DNA of 64,000 nt from Paratinospora sagittata. Taxonomy: Eukaryota; Streptophyta; Magnoliopsida; Ranunculales; Menispermaceae. The notes below the pieces were generated by a model that was not told the DNA's origin, did no database searches, and worked only from the letters and a program-made list of their open reading frames with translations. The stretch spans positions 20,414,288 through 20,478,287 of the forward strand of contig CM069605.1 in assembly GCA_035771175.1 (NCBI GenBank). The letters run 5' to 3'. Below are positions 51,881 through 61,962 of this stretch, in pieces (the first letter of the stretch is position 1; every line of letters starts with the position of its first letter). Position numbers and translations under genes: made by a program.

Positions 51881-51885
51881 TGTTG
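51881..51885 (+). repeat. EL2 target-site duplication, left copy (TGTTG)
   Basis: TGTTG immediately precedes the LTR end TGTCACAC and recurs at 63137-63141. Uninterrupted monomers read TGTGTTGTG/ATTTTTG at this place, so removing EL2 and one TGTTG restores a normal satellite unit. Confidence 0.93.
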
Positions 51886-52927
51886 TGTCACACTCCGCCC
51901 GGACGCGCCTAAACCGGCGGTACACTCTCGGACGGGGCGCGCATTTGGAACAATCATAATGGTAATAACAGAGTGCGCAGCGGAAATATAGTACACAGTA
52001 CAAATCTGATTTCATATAATTCAGAATACTTTTGTACATAAAATGGTCAAGGGAACATACTCCCAAAATCCCCAATGATTCATACAAAGGGTACAAAATG
52101 TGGGCCCCATAACCTGCACCCAGTCCACCCTAATTTCTTGTGAAAGATTTGATAATATTGGAGTGAGCTTAACGCGCTCAGTGGGTAAATAGTGCATGAG
52201 TATAACAATTAATAAAGCATACTTCAATATCAAATATCTTAAATTACACATGTGAGCATCATAATCAATCAATATGAATGTATGCATGACACCGTCACGT
52301 ATTAATGGTTTGATGAGCGTACATCGCCTGAATTCATGTACAGGAACGATGCTCTGAATTCACGTACTGATGTCCCTCCCCGGGTGTAGCCGGGTTCTCA
52401 TGTACGTCCTTCTCCAGAGAAATATAATGAATAGTGAGCAATGCTTCTAACTATTCTATGAGTCATAAACCATATACGTCCTTAGGTGGTGATATGTATG
52501 ATGCCAATGCATGAACTGGTCTAGTTTACTGGTCTGGTCTTTCTTGACATTTAGACTGACTTTGGCAACGTCTTGTGAACCTTATCAGGGTCGGTATCAC
52601 GACGTGCAAAGTTATAACATTTAGGTCATAACATTTTTGACATAATGCAGTGTAAATGAATAGTAGACATAATAATAATTGAATGTAAACTTTAATAAAA
52701 GTTATAAAACACGCAAACCTATGTTTCGTTCCCCACCTTCAGATCTGGTGCTTTTCTCCAGACAGAACTTCGTTGCACCGCTTTCAGATCTGGCGCTTTC
52801 CTCCGGACAGAACTTTGTTGCACCGCACCGGGAGTCTCAAAGACTAAAAACTTAGAATGCGTAGAAAGGAGAAGAAAAATCACAAGAGAAGGTGATTTGG
52901 TGTGAGAAATGAGAAATGAGGAGGTTT

Positions 52928-52938
52928 CTTATATAGAG
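52928..52938 (-). promoter_or_regulatory. EL2 3' LTR TATA box
   Basis: The minus strand reads CTCTATATAAG directly after the minisatellite. From the 3' LTR it would fire leftward into the satellite. Confidence 0.7.
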
Positions 52939-52945
52939 ATTTTGT

Positions 52946-53270
52946 GCGCCCGAACGTTCTGGCAGGCGCCTGAACGTTCTGGCAGGCGCCTGAACGTTCT
53001 GGCATGGCGCCTGAACGTTCTGGCAGGCGCCTGAACGTTCTGGCAGGCGCCTGAACGTTCTGGCAGGCGCCTGAACGTTCTGGCATGGCGCCTGAACGTT
53101 CTGGCATGGCGCCTGAACGTTCTGGCATGGCGCCTGAACGTTCTGGCAGGCGCCTGAACGTTCTGGCATGCCGCCTGAACGTTCTGGCATGCCGCCTAAA
53201 CGTTTTGGCAGGCGCCTGAACGTTCTGGCATGCGCCTGAACGTTCTGGCATGCGCCTGAACGTTCGGGCG
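52946..53270 (-). repeat. U3 minisatellite, 16 units (EL2 3' LTR)
   Basis: Units of 20-21 bp carrying two palindromes, CAGGCGCCTG and GAACGTTC. One unit is degraded (AAACGTTT near 53210). It ends about 10 bp from the TATA box. GAACGTTC fits the two-subunit heat-shock-element pattern GAAnnTTC and also contains an ACGT core; binding is inferred, not shown. Confidence 0.9.
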
Positions 53271-53299
53271 TTGCCCAAATAGTAAAAATTTCAAATAGT

Positions 53300-53335
<36 letters not shown>

Positions 53336-53354
53336 TGAAATACAGGGTATTACA

Positions 53355-53367
53355 CTCTACCCCCCTT
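53355..53367 (-). promoter_or_regulatory. EL2 polypurine tract
   Basis: The minus strand reads AAGGGGGGTAGAG immediately before the 3' LTR start TGTAATACC. This is the plus-strand DNA primer site and fixes the 3' LTR border. About 195 bp of 3' untranslated sequence separates it from the pol stop. Confidence 0.92.
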
Positions 53368-53562
53368 AAAGGGATTTCGCCCTCGAAATCAAGTCAAGTA
53401 GTGATGCGGGTTGGCGGTTTGAGAAGTAGCCGCAGGCTGTGAATGAGGCCACTACATGTGTGCAATACTCTATCCATTGAAGTGAAACAATGTTTTAAGA
53501 TAGGTGTAAACAATGTTTCATCCTGATATTGATAAGTGAAAATAATACAACGTATCACTTCA

Positions 53563-53910
53563 TCAGTTGGTGCTAGAAAACAATTCAGGGTATTTTTGTT
53601 TAATTGTTGATTCTAGTTCCCATGTTGCTTCCGCTACGCCGTGGTGATCCCAGAGCACTTTCACAAGTGGTATGCTACGGCGCCGTAGTTCTTGAGTTTT
53701 TCTATCTAAAATCTGGATTGCTTTCTCCTGGTACGTATTTCCTTCCTTAACTCGAACCTCGACTAAAGGGATGATATGCGAAGGATCAGGACGATACTTG
53801 CGAAGCATAGATACGTGAAAAACGTCATGAACCTTAGGCATGGATGATGGAAGGGACAGACGATAAGCAAGTTTGCCAATACGTTCAATGATCGAAAATG
53901 GACCGATATA
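53563..53910 (-). pseudogene. pol: EL2 integrase C-terminal chromodomain, cut off by nonsense codon
   Basis: This stretch is in the same frame as the upstream integrase but lies after an in-frame TGA (53911-53913). The expected Arg codon CGA became TGA, a CpG-type transition. The encoded tail has the VFHVSMLRKY segment that closes plant gypsy integrases. It ends in a chromodomain-like module (VKVLWDHHGVAEATWELES, then KYPELF), the pattern of Tekay/Del-clade chromoviruses, thought to tether integrase to methylated-histone chromatin. It could be made only by stop readthrough. The frame ends at 53563. Confidence 0.88.
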
Positions 53911-55957
53911 TCACGGGGAGAGCTTGCCTCTGATCCCAAAGCGTTTGACACCTCTTGTGGGCTGGACTTTCAGAAAAACAAAGTCCCCCTTATCAAATTC
54001 TAGAGGTTGTCGCCGCTTGTCTGCATAGCTCTTCTGTCGACTTTGTGCAACACGAAGCCGTTCCTTTACGAGTGTGATCTTTTCAGAAGTCTCTTGTACT
54101 AGTTCAGGGCCTAACTGCGGTCGATCTGCCATATCTAACCAGCATATCGGAGATCGGCAAGGCCGACCATAGAGAGCCTCGTAAGGTGCCATGCCGATAC
54201 TAGTTTGGTAGCTGTTGTTGTATGCAAACTCGGCTAGATGCAAATACTTTGCCCATCCGTCATGAAAGTCCAAAATGCAGCAACGTAACATGTCTTCTAA
54301 GATTTGGATAAGCCGCTCTGACTGCCCATCAGTCTGAGGGTGGAAGGCTGTGCTCATAGTGATTTTAGAACCCATTCGATGTTGGAAACTCTGCCAAAAG
54401 TTGGATGTGAATCGAGGGTCTCGATCAGAGACGATCGTGAGTGGTATTCCATGGAGGCGTACGATCTCTCTTTCATAGAGTTCGGCAAGTTTGGCGGGGT
54501 TATCCGTGAACTTTATTGGCAAGAAGTGTGCAGACTTGGTAAGTCTGTCAATGATAACCCAGATAGCATCTTGCCCTTTATTATTTCGAGGTAAGGCTGT
54601 AACAAAATCCATGGCGATGTTCTCCCATTTCCATTCTCCAATAGGTAACGGTTGGAGAAGGCCAGAGGGAAGTCTTCGTTCTGCCTTAACTTGCTGGCAA
54701 ACAAGACATCGAGCAACGAAGTCTGCAATGGCCGTCTTCATTCCAGAAAACCAGAATTGTCGCTTGACATCCTGGTACATCTTGTCACCCCCAGGATGCA
54801 TAGCGTATCTCGAACAGTGCATCTCAGTAAGCACGTCTTTCCGAACCTCGGGATCGTTCGGAAGACAAAGACGTTTTTTATAGAAAACGGCTCCGTCGTC
54901 AGAGACTGAAAAATGAGGAAGGTCTTGCCCGCTGAGTAGAAGTTCTCGTTTCTCCATTAACATAGGGTCATTGGCTTGAGTAGCTGAAATCTTGCGAACA
55001 AGGTCAGAAGTAGCTGATAATTGAGAGAGTTGTGGTCTTGGTCCCTCTATGTTCAGTTGTAGGTTAAAGTTCTCCAACTCTGTAGCCAACTTTCCCATTT
55101 CATAGTTAAGAGTGCAAGCAACATAAGATTTTCTACTCAGGGCATCAGCCACAACATTGGCCTTTCCGGGATGGTACTGGAGTTGAAAGTCATAATCTTT
55201 CAAGAATTCCAACCATCGTCGTTGGCGGAGGTTAAGGTCTCGCTGAGTGTATATGTACTTAAGACTCTTGTGATCCGAGAAGACCTCAAAGCGTTCACCG
55301 TATAGGTAATGACGCCATAACTTTAGTGCAAATACAACAGCGGCAAGTTCCAAGTCATGCGTTGGGTAATTACCCTCATGAATCTTCAGTTGTCTGGACG
55401 CATATGCAACCACTTGGCCTTCTTGCATTAGCACGGCACCTAAGCCTTGGAGAGAGGCGTCGGTGTATAATGAAAATCCATTTGCATTTCGTGGAGTGAT
55501 AAGTACAGGTGCTGTCGTGAGGCGTTTTTTCAATTCCTGAAATGATGCTTCACAGGCGGAATTCCAGATAAAGCGCACGTCTTTTCGAGTGAGTTTGGTC
55601 ATAGGTTCAGCAATCTTGGAGAAATCCTTGATGAAGCGTCTGTAATAGCCAGCCAAACCAAGAAAACTCCTAATCTGAGTAACAGTGGTAGGCTGCTTCC
55701 AGTTTAAGACGGCTTCAACCTTAGAAGGATCGACCTCAATGCCATTGCTTGAAACCACATGGCCGAGGAATTGAACTCTCTGCGCCCAAAATTCGCACTT
55801 ACTCAACTTGGCATACAGTTGGTGTCTTTGTAAGGTCTGGAGGACGATCTTCAAATGTAGTTTATGGTCGTCTTCGGTTGAGGAATAGATCAAGATGTCG
55901 TCCACAAAAACCACCACAAATCGGTCTAAGTATAACCTGAATATGCGATTCATCAAA
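53911..55957 (-). pseudogene. pol: EL2 pol remnant: RT C-terminal half, RNase H, integrase
   Basis: The true pol frame enters at the deletion junction 55952-55957; anything upstream in this frame is gag read in the wrong frame. RT begins at MNRIF, so it keeps the FVDD catalytic pair but lacks the fingers and palm entry. RNase H follows with its LYTDAS, HDLELA, FSDHKS and ADALSRK blocks. Integrase has a His/Cys zinc motif (HCSRYAMH ... CLVC) and the triad Asp 54607-54609, Asp 54424-54426, Glu 54316-54318, the last two 35 residues apart. The segment reads through without the EL1 frameshift at the RNase H/integrase border. It is out of frame with gag because the 944 bp deletion is not a multiple of three, and it ends early at TGA 53911. 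Confidence 0.92.
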
Positions 55958-57337
55958 CAAAACATGCACCATTGTATTGAACAAAGGAAAGGTACCTTCG
56001 ACGACATTATTGTCTGGGAGGGGTTGGTGAGCGATGGCATATGCTCTGCCCTGATTCCGTGGACCCTGGTTCTGCTGGGTCTGCCTGGGTTGGGCATTAG
56101 CAGCAGGTGGTGCTTGTTGGACTGGAATAGCAGGAATAGGTTGCTGAAGGTGCGGACAAAGATGTTTGACATGGCCCTTCTGGCCGCAGTTGTAACAAGT
56201 CGGCCTGTACGGCGGATGGTTTTGCTGGCCATTCTGATTATTGTGCTGGCCTTGTTGATTGTGGTGTCGGCCACCACCTCTGCCATTGCCGTTGCTACGG
56301 CCACCTCGTCCATAACGACCGCCACGACCATGATTTCGGAAACCCTGGTGGTTAGAGTTAAAAGGTTCAGCCGCAGGTGTTGTGGCTTCATTCGTCGAAA
56401 CCGGGGCTGGGAGGGCTGGGTTGTGATTGTAGTAGGGCTTTTTCCTGTTGCCCTGTTGTGTGCCTTGTTGGGAAAATGTGGCAGGCCGTTTGCCCTTATT
56501 CATTCGCTGTTCTTGTAAGAGCTTCTCTTGTTCAAAGCTCATGGCCTTGTCAACAACCTCCTTGTAAATCTTGATGTCCAAGATCGATAAGGCTTGCCGA
56601 ATGTCATGGCGAAGGCCATTATAAAATTTCTCGGACTTATCTCGCTCCGTTGAGATGGTGGAGAGAGAGTAGACAGATAATTCTTTGAATTTTCCAGCAT
56701 ATTCTCTGACGGTCATGGTGCCCTGATATAACTTAGCAAATTCTTGGCGCTTCTGCTTTGTCACTGCGCTGGGAAAATACTCATCAATAAACATTGACTC
56801 AAACTGTTGCCAAGTCATATCTGCTATATTGATCCGTGGGTCTTCTTTCACTGTGAGCCACCATTTGTTTGCTCCACCAACAAGTTGGTAAGTTGCTAGT
56901 GGAATTTTGCGAGTCTCATCAACTCCCATTGCATCAAGAGCCTTCTTTGACTCATCTAGCCACTTTTGCACCTCATCAGGATCAATGGTGCCATCGAAAG
57001 TAAGAGGTTGTAGTCGCTTGTATTTAGTAATCTGATCGGTTTGAGCTTCCGACCCAAATTTTATAGGTGCTTGTACCGTGGCAACCTGACTGGCTGCAGT
57101 CTCACGAACGGCAGTTTGAACAGTGACCTTCATTGCCTCAATAAATCCAGCGAAGAAGGTTTCAATGCTTGAAGGCATGGCAAAGGGTGCGGGTGGTGGT
57201 GGTATTGCCTGCCCAGATGTAGTGGCAGTGTCGGGTGTGGCCTGTGCTGTTGTCGGAGGCGGCGGTTCCTGAATCTCAGGAGGTGCCTCAACTGTGGGAC
57301 GAACAGTACGTGGTCTTCCTCTCTTCCTGGTTTGCAT
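55958..57337 (-). pseudogene. gag: EL2 gag with zinc knuckle and protease start, truncated by deletion
   Basis: About 460 residues of authentic Gag from ATG 57337. It has KRGRPR at residues 5-10, a Pro-rich linker, the capsid-type gag domain (about 110-250), then, in one frame, the Gly/Arg/Asn-rich region and a CCHC zinc knuckle ([14 protein letters not shown]). It stops within protease just after HVLFD, before the rest of the active-site loop. The frame then continues about 31 residues out of phase to a stop at 55862. The deletion removed the protease active site and body and the N-terminal half of RT (positions 1961-2904 of EL1). The continuous capsid-to-knuckle frame shows that EL1's split is a mutation, not a programmed shift. 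Confidence 0.92.
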
Positions 57338-58117
57338 TTTCTCACTGGCAAGGAGAAAAGAAAACCAAGATTAAGAAACTGTAGGCAAGTATAATGTTAT
57401 AGTATGCTCAGCAACAATTTCGAGAGTACTGTAATATTAAAATCACCTATTTTTCTAAGTAGAGTGTAAAGTTGTTGTTGAGGAATCAAAGAATCTTATA
57501 TATCTCGTATGTGTGGCCATGGTGTAAAAACAAACAAGGTTAGAATGTCTATATAATAAGTAGAAAACTTTGCAAGTATTTAAAATGATTTTGTTTTGGT
57601 GTTCGTGAACATACATATATTTCATTGAAAATCCATACGAGTCATAAGAATTCTAAGATTTGCCTCGGTAAATAGCCTGAACTAACGTTCTATCGCAAGC
57701 TTATGCATTCATACGCTTACTCTTAGTCTGTTCGATTATTATCCAAGTTCGTATGTCCCATACCACATGAATTTAGTAATAAGGGTGTCAACCAAGTTAA
57801 GTTGTATGAACACGGTCTCTAAAAACATTGGCTGAATAGAAGTTCACTAATAGTATCGTCCAAATTTACTCGTCCCATACCGTGTAAACTTAGTGATAAT
57901 ATTAGTAATGCAACTTTCTCCAAATGTTTCTTTTCACACAAGGTCATGGGTTTTCTTACTTCCACATTTTATTTAGTATCATCCAATTTTGTTGTGTCCC
58001 ATACCACTCCAAAGTTAGTGATACAAAAGAAAGAATGGCTGTAAGTCGGCCCACCAAAGATAGTCTTAAACAAAACATTTCATTCATATATAATAGAAAA
58101 ATTTACATTGCCAGTAA
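57338..58117 (-). other. EL2 spacer between ORF1 and gag with the same three hairpins
   Basis: The counterpart of 4298-5082 in EL1. The three shared-loop inverted repeats lie at about 57745-57774, 57862-57891 and 57985-58016, and all three loops (GTATGGGA in sense) are unchanged. The first stem has gained two A-C mismatches relative to EL1. No open frame of note. Confidence 0.7.
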
Positions 58118-59709
58118 TCAATTTTGACGTTCTTGCCTACCACCATTTCTTCGAGATTTACTGTTATGTACAGAATGACTACTAACAGAAGGTTGAGAGT
58201 GTGCGCGCTCTGCGTTGGAGTTTTGCAAACGAGTTAATACATGATTGTGGCTCTCTTTCAGTGCAGCAATATTGGATGCCATTTCATCTAACCGTTCAAG
58301 TAGGTTAGTCGGTTGTCCCATTGGTGGTTGATGGGTTGGTTGTCTCGTAGGTGAAGGGTAGGCCATAGGCATTGGAGGAAAGTATTGGTTGTATGGGTGA
58401 TTCATATGTGGAACGTAGTTGTATTGATTGTGCGGAGATCCCCTAACCGGAACCCCTTGGATAATTTGGTTTGTTTGAGATGAAAAAGTTGGGAACAATG
58501 GGCTCACTGGAATGTTGGGTCCTCCAAGATTTGGTGAGGCCCAGTACTGTTGTTGGTGGTTTACAGCAACTTGTGGAACGGGCTGATACTGTACCGCAGA
58601 AGGTGGAACTCTTTGGTACAAAGTGTTGCCTTGAGTTTGTACGTTCCAAGTTGGTGGATTCGCTTGTGGACCTTGTCTATCATGACTTTGTAGTGGCGAA
58701 TGTAGTGTGGCATATAATTCTTCGTCAGTAAGTGGTGGATCAATTGGATCAGTATTCAGGGCTGGGTTTGATGTAGGATTGGGATTTGAATCATTATTTG
58801 GGCCATCTCTGACAGGCATCTTGCGTCGACATTTGCGAAGGCAACGCCCGTGCTTGTCCCTCATTCTTTCGGCAATTCTGTTTGTCGTGCCGAATACCTC
58901 TTCGTCAGTTACCCCTCCACTTGTGCCATAGGTCTTGAAGATAGAGGATGTTGTAACTGGTTCAGTGATCAGCTTTGACGTTCCATCGAAAGTGTCAACG
59001 TTGGCCTCGTGAAGTATCCTCATAATCAAGATTCCGTAGCCGAGGAATTCCTTCTTTAAAGGGTTTGAATCACTCTCAACATTTGTTGGATGATGATGTG
59101 TGGTAGAGAGACTTTTATGTTCTTCTCTATGCAATACAGCACAAGGAGTTGGGCCCTTGACATAGTGCCCCTAGTGCCCCTTTCTGGCAAGATGTTGCCG
59201 TATACAATCTTTCCGAGGCCGACAAGAGATGGCTTAAGATGATTGTTTGGAAGGTTGGTGTATGTTGATTGAGTGTATGGCTCTTTGGCGAGGGAATTGA
59301 ACAGTTGTGCATTAGATTCTGCGATCGCTGCAACTGTCTGGGGGTCATGTGGATCAATAATCAGTTCCTCAATCGGAATCTCCAAAAGGCGAGCAATAAT
59401 CGCGATATTGATAGGAATTGTCGTTCCCATGATTGTTGTCTCTAAGTGAGGGCTGATCGTCTCTCCGTGAAGTCCCACGTAATTCATGGCTTCATAGAAG
59501 GATCTAACCAAGTTGTAAGAGACTTGACCCTCGACTTTGGTTATATTTAACCAATCCAGTGTTGCGAGTTTGTCATGAAGGATCGGACGGAGGCGGAGAT
59601 CGCTATTGTCGATGCTCCTCATGGTCACAATCTCTCTTTTGGACAATTCCGTTAGTCTAGTGGGAATTGGTTCCCTACTAGTAGAAGTTGTTCCCTCCCT
59701 TGAGGTCAT
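58118..59709 (-). pseudogene. EL2 ORF1: extra upstream protein, frameshifted
   Basis: ATG at 59709, stop at 58118; it would be about 530 residues if not for a 1 bp loss near 59063 (GGGTTTGA where EL1 has GGGTTTTGA). The two halves are 59748-59056 and 59134-58118. The lesion differs from that of EL1 (nonsense at 5545), where this site is intact and conversely EL2 reads CAG. The regions match EL1: an N-terminal globular part, the Cys/Arg-rich KHGRCLRKCRRK, a Pro/Gln/Asn-rich middle, a short coiled-coil-like stretch and a Ser/Arg-rich end. Function unknown. The similarity between copies runs through the whole frame, which suggests that it belongs to the family rather than being a chance insertion. 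Confidence 0.75.
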
Positions 59710-60290
59710 TCTTTTGCTGAAAGGAAAATAAATTTGTGTGAAAGACACAAAATATATTCCTAATATTTTTGAGAGTTATGCCTTGTCTTCTAGACATTAT
59801 TTTCGAGTTTTCTGTTGATGTTTATGCCATCATGAAATTTTCTTCATTAGTGATTTGATGCATATATGTCGTATTCACCTATGAATGTATAGACATATCT
59901 CTTCATAAAAATCATATATAGTTATTTTTAATCTTAACTATATATAGAAGTCATATATATATATAGTTTTAGATATATCAAATTTTTTTTTTTTTTTTTT
60001 TTTTCGAATAAATAAATTTCGAAAAATAATTTTTTTTTTTTTTTTTTTTTTCGAATAAATAATTTTCGAAATTTTTTTTTTCTTTTTTTTTCGAATAAAT
60101 AATTTTCGAAAAATCAATTTTTTTTTTTTTTTTTTTTTTTATACGTACCTCATATACTCTAATGTATATAGATACATATATTCAATAATAACTACACATA
60201 TAGTTTCTAATAAATTATGACTATATGTATATTTAAATCAATTATAGTTTCTTTCCCTAATTTGGTGGACTTGGGTGGGCCGTGGACCGT
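59710..60290 (-). other. EL2 leader: AT-rich untranslated region
   Basis: No gene seen. Long T tracts separated by TTCGAATAAAT-like blocks (59980-60140), then TA-rich sequence up to the primer-binding site. The A/T-tract section differs in length from EL1. Confidence 0.7.
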
Positions 60291-60302
60291 ACTCTGATAC
60301 CA
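60291..60302 (-). promoter_or_regulatory. EL2 primer-binding site
   Basis: The minus strand reads TGGTATCAGAGT, matching initiator Met-tRNA over 11 nt. A GC dinucleotide present in EL1 just after this point is lost. It starts 5 nt (TTTAA) from the LTR end. Confidence 0.9.
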
Positions 60303-60307
60303 TTAAA

Positions 60308-61517
60308 TGTCACACCCCGCCCGGACGCGCCTAAACCGGCGGTACACTCTCGGACGGGGCGCGCATTTGGAACAATCATAATGGTAATAACAGAGTGCGC
60401 AGCGGAAATATAGTACACAGTACAAATCTGATTTCATATAATTCAGAATACTTTTGTACATAAAATGGTCAAGGGAACATACTCCCAAAATCCCCAATGA
60501 TTCATACAAAGGGTACAAAATGTGGGCCCCATAACCTGCACCCAGTCCACCCTAATTTCCTGTGAAAGATTTGATAATATTGGAGTGAGCTTAACGCGCT
60601 CAGTGGGTAAATAGTGCATGAGTATAACAATTAATAAAGCATACTTCAATATCAAATATCTTAAATTACACATGTGAGCATCATAATCAATCAATATGAA
60701 TGTATGCATGACACCGTCACGTATTAATGGTTTGATGAGCGTACATCGCCTGAATTCATGTACAGGAACGATGCTCTGAATTCACGTACTGATGTCCCTC
60801 CCCGGGTGTAGCCGAGTTGTCATGTACGTCCTTCTCCAGAGAAATATAATGAATAGTGAGCAATGCTTCTAACTAATCTATGAGTCATAAACCATATACG
60901 TCCTTAGGTGGTGATATGTATGATGCCAATGCATGAACTGGTCTAGTTTACTGGTCTGGTCTTTCTTGACATTTAGACTGACTTTGGCAACGTCTTGTGA
61001 ACCTTATCAGGGTCGGTATCACGACGTGCAAAGTTATAACATTTAGGTCATAACATTTTTGACATAATGCAGTGTAAATGAATAGTAGACATAATAATAA
61101 TTGAATGTAAACTTTAATAAAAGTTATAAAACACGCAAACCTATGTTTCGTTCCCCACCTTCAGATCTGGTGCTTTTCTCCAGACAGAACTTCGTTGCAC
61201 CGCTTTCAGATCTGGCGCTTTCCTCCGGACAGAACTTTGTTGCACCGCACCGGGAGTCTCAAAGACTAAAAACTTAGAATGCGTAGAAAGGAGAAGAAAA
61301 ATCACAAGAGAAGGTGATTTGGTGTGAGAAATGAGAAATGAGGAGGTTTCTTATATAGAGATTTTGTGCGCCCGAACGTTCTGGCAGGCGCCTGAACGTT
61401 CTGGCAGGCGCTTGAACGTTCTGGCATGGCGCCTGAACGTTCTGGCAGGCGCCTGAACGTTCTGGCAGGCGCCTGAACGTTCTGGCATGGCGCCTGAACG
61501 TTCTGGCATGGCGCCTG
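60308..61517 (-). repeat. EL2 5' LTR, inner arm (U5, R and TATA-proximal U3)
   Basis: The LTR reads from TGTGACA (60308) back through the TATA box (61350-61360) and seven minisatellite units, then stops within a unit at GCGCCTG, where an inverted LTR begins. The outer arm resumes at 63014. Confidence 0.93.
61350..61360 (-). promoter_or_regulatory. EL2 5' LTR TATA box (element promoter)
   Basis: The minus strand reads CTCTATATAAG. It still has seven GAACGTTC units upstream (61368-61517), so leftward transcription of the element may survive the rearrangement. Confidence 0.7.
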
Positions 61518-61533
61518 AATACCCTGTATTTCA

Positions 61534-61573
<40 letters not shown>

Positions 61574-61602
61574 ACTATTTGAAATTTTTACTATTTGGGC
61601 AA

Positions 61603-61944
61603 CGCCCGAACGTTCAGGCGCATGCCAGAACGTTCAGGCGCCTGCCAGAACGTTCAAGCGCCTGCCAGAACGTTCAGGCGCCATGCCAGAACGTTCAGGC
61701 GCCTGCCAGAACGTTCAGGCGCCATGCCAGAACGTTCAGGCGCATGCCAGAACGTTCAGGCGCATGCCAGAACGTTCAGGCGCCTGCCAGAACGTTCAGG
61801 CGCCTGCCAGAACGTTCAGGCGCCAGCCAGAACGTTCAGGCGCATGCCAGAACGTTCAGGCGCCATGCCAGAACGTTCAGGCGCCTGCCAGAACGTTCAG
61901 GCGCCTGCCAGAACGTTCAGGCGCCTGCCAGAACGTTCAGGCGC
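61603..61944 (+). repeat. U3 minisatellite, 17 units (inverted LTR)
   Basis: Same 20-21 bp unit as in the 3' LTR, read on the plus strand as GCCAGAACGTTCAGGCGC. One more unit than in the 3' LTR, with a different order of 20 and 21 bp variants. Confidence 0.9.
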
Positions 61945-61951
61945 ACAAAAT

Positions 61952-61962
61952 CTCTATATAAG
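61952..61962 (+). promoter_or_regulatory. Outward-facing TATA box of the inverted LTR
   Basis: The plus strand reads CTCTATATAAG downstream of 17 GAACGTTC units. It would drive transcription rightward, through the LTR and into the satellite from 63137. Confidence 0.65.

Larger units (their letters stand above)
8632..51885 (+). repeat. Satellite array: 38 direct tandem monomers of about 1.14 kb
   Basis: Every monomer lies in the same direction. Taking the GTTG of the TGTTGTATTTTTGAAAATC segment as the start, monomers begin at 8632, 9767, 10914, 12060, 13193, 14327, 15462, 16596, 17730, 18864, 19998, 21131, 22265, 23399, 24533, 25667, 26740, 27884, 29031, 30175, 31317, 32429, 33575, 34722, 35866, 37007, 38150, 39295, 40438, 41583, 42727, 43872, 45016, 46160, 47303, 48447, 49591 and 50737. 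Lengths are 1133-1147 bp except 1073 (25667) and 1112 (31317), which have internal deletions. The sequence is AT-rich, with the only GC-rich islands being ATAGCGCGCTAT-type palindromes. I do not recognise the family. Short frames recur in each copy but look like by-products of homogenisation. The array resumes at 63137 after EL2. Confidence 0.97.
25667..51885 (+). repeat. Long-class satellite block (23 monomers, mostly 1141-1147 bp)
   Basis: Monomers keep the GGATAGCCTCTGC segment. Two deletion variants occur: 25667-26739 lost 61 bp between two palindromes, and 31317-32428 lost about 26 bp (the TTCTTCGAGCTTGATC region near 32165). Toward the right, variants GCCGGCTATAG and ACAAGAAATGG become common. 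Confidence 0.85.
51886..53354 (-). repeat. EL2 3' LTR (1469 bp)
   Basis: Minus strand starts TGTAATACCCTGTATTTCAC plus a long A tract (about 35 nt) and ends with TGTGACA at 51886. It borders the polypurine tract inside and TGTTG outside. It is longer than the EL1 LTR chiefly because the U3 minisatellite has 16 units. TATA box at 52928-52938. Confidence 0.95.

Noticed and set aside
8632..51885. Telomeric or rDNA intergenic spacer origin of the satellite
   Set aside because: No TTTAGGG runs and no recognisable rRNA gene ends are present in any monomer inspected.
52880..53278. Long Arg/Pro/Gln/Ala-rich frames over the LTR minisatellite, on both strands
   Set aside because: A stop-free 20-21 bp repeat is open in several frames at once; the overlapping frames at 52852-53278 and 61579-62038 are artefacts of U3 repeats, not proteins.
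55958..56391. The first 146 residues of the long EL2 pol frame
   Set aside because: This is the gag Gly/Arg/Asn-rich and zinc-knuckle region read in the wrong frame; the true pol sequence starts at the deletion junction.
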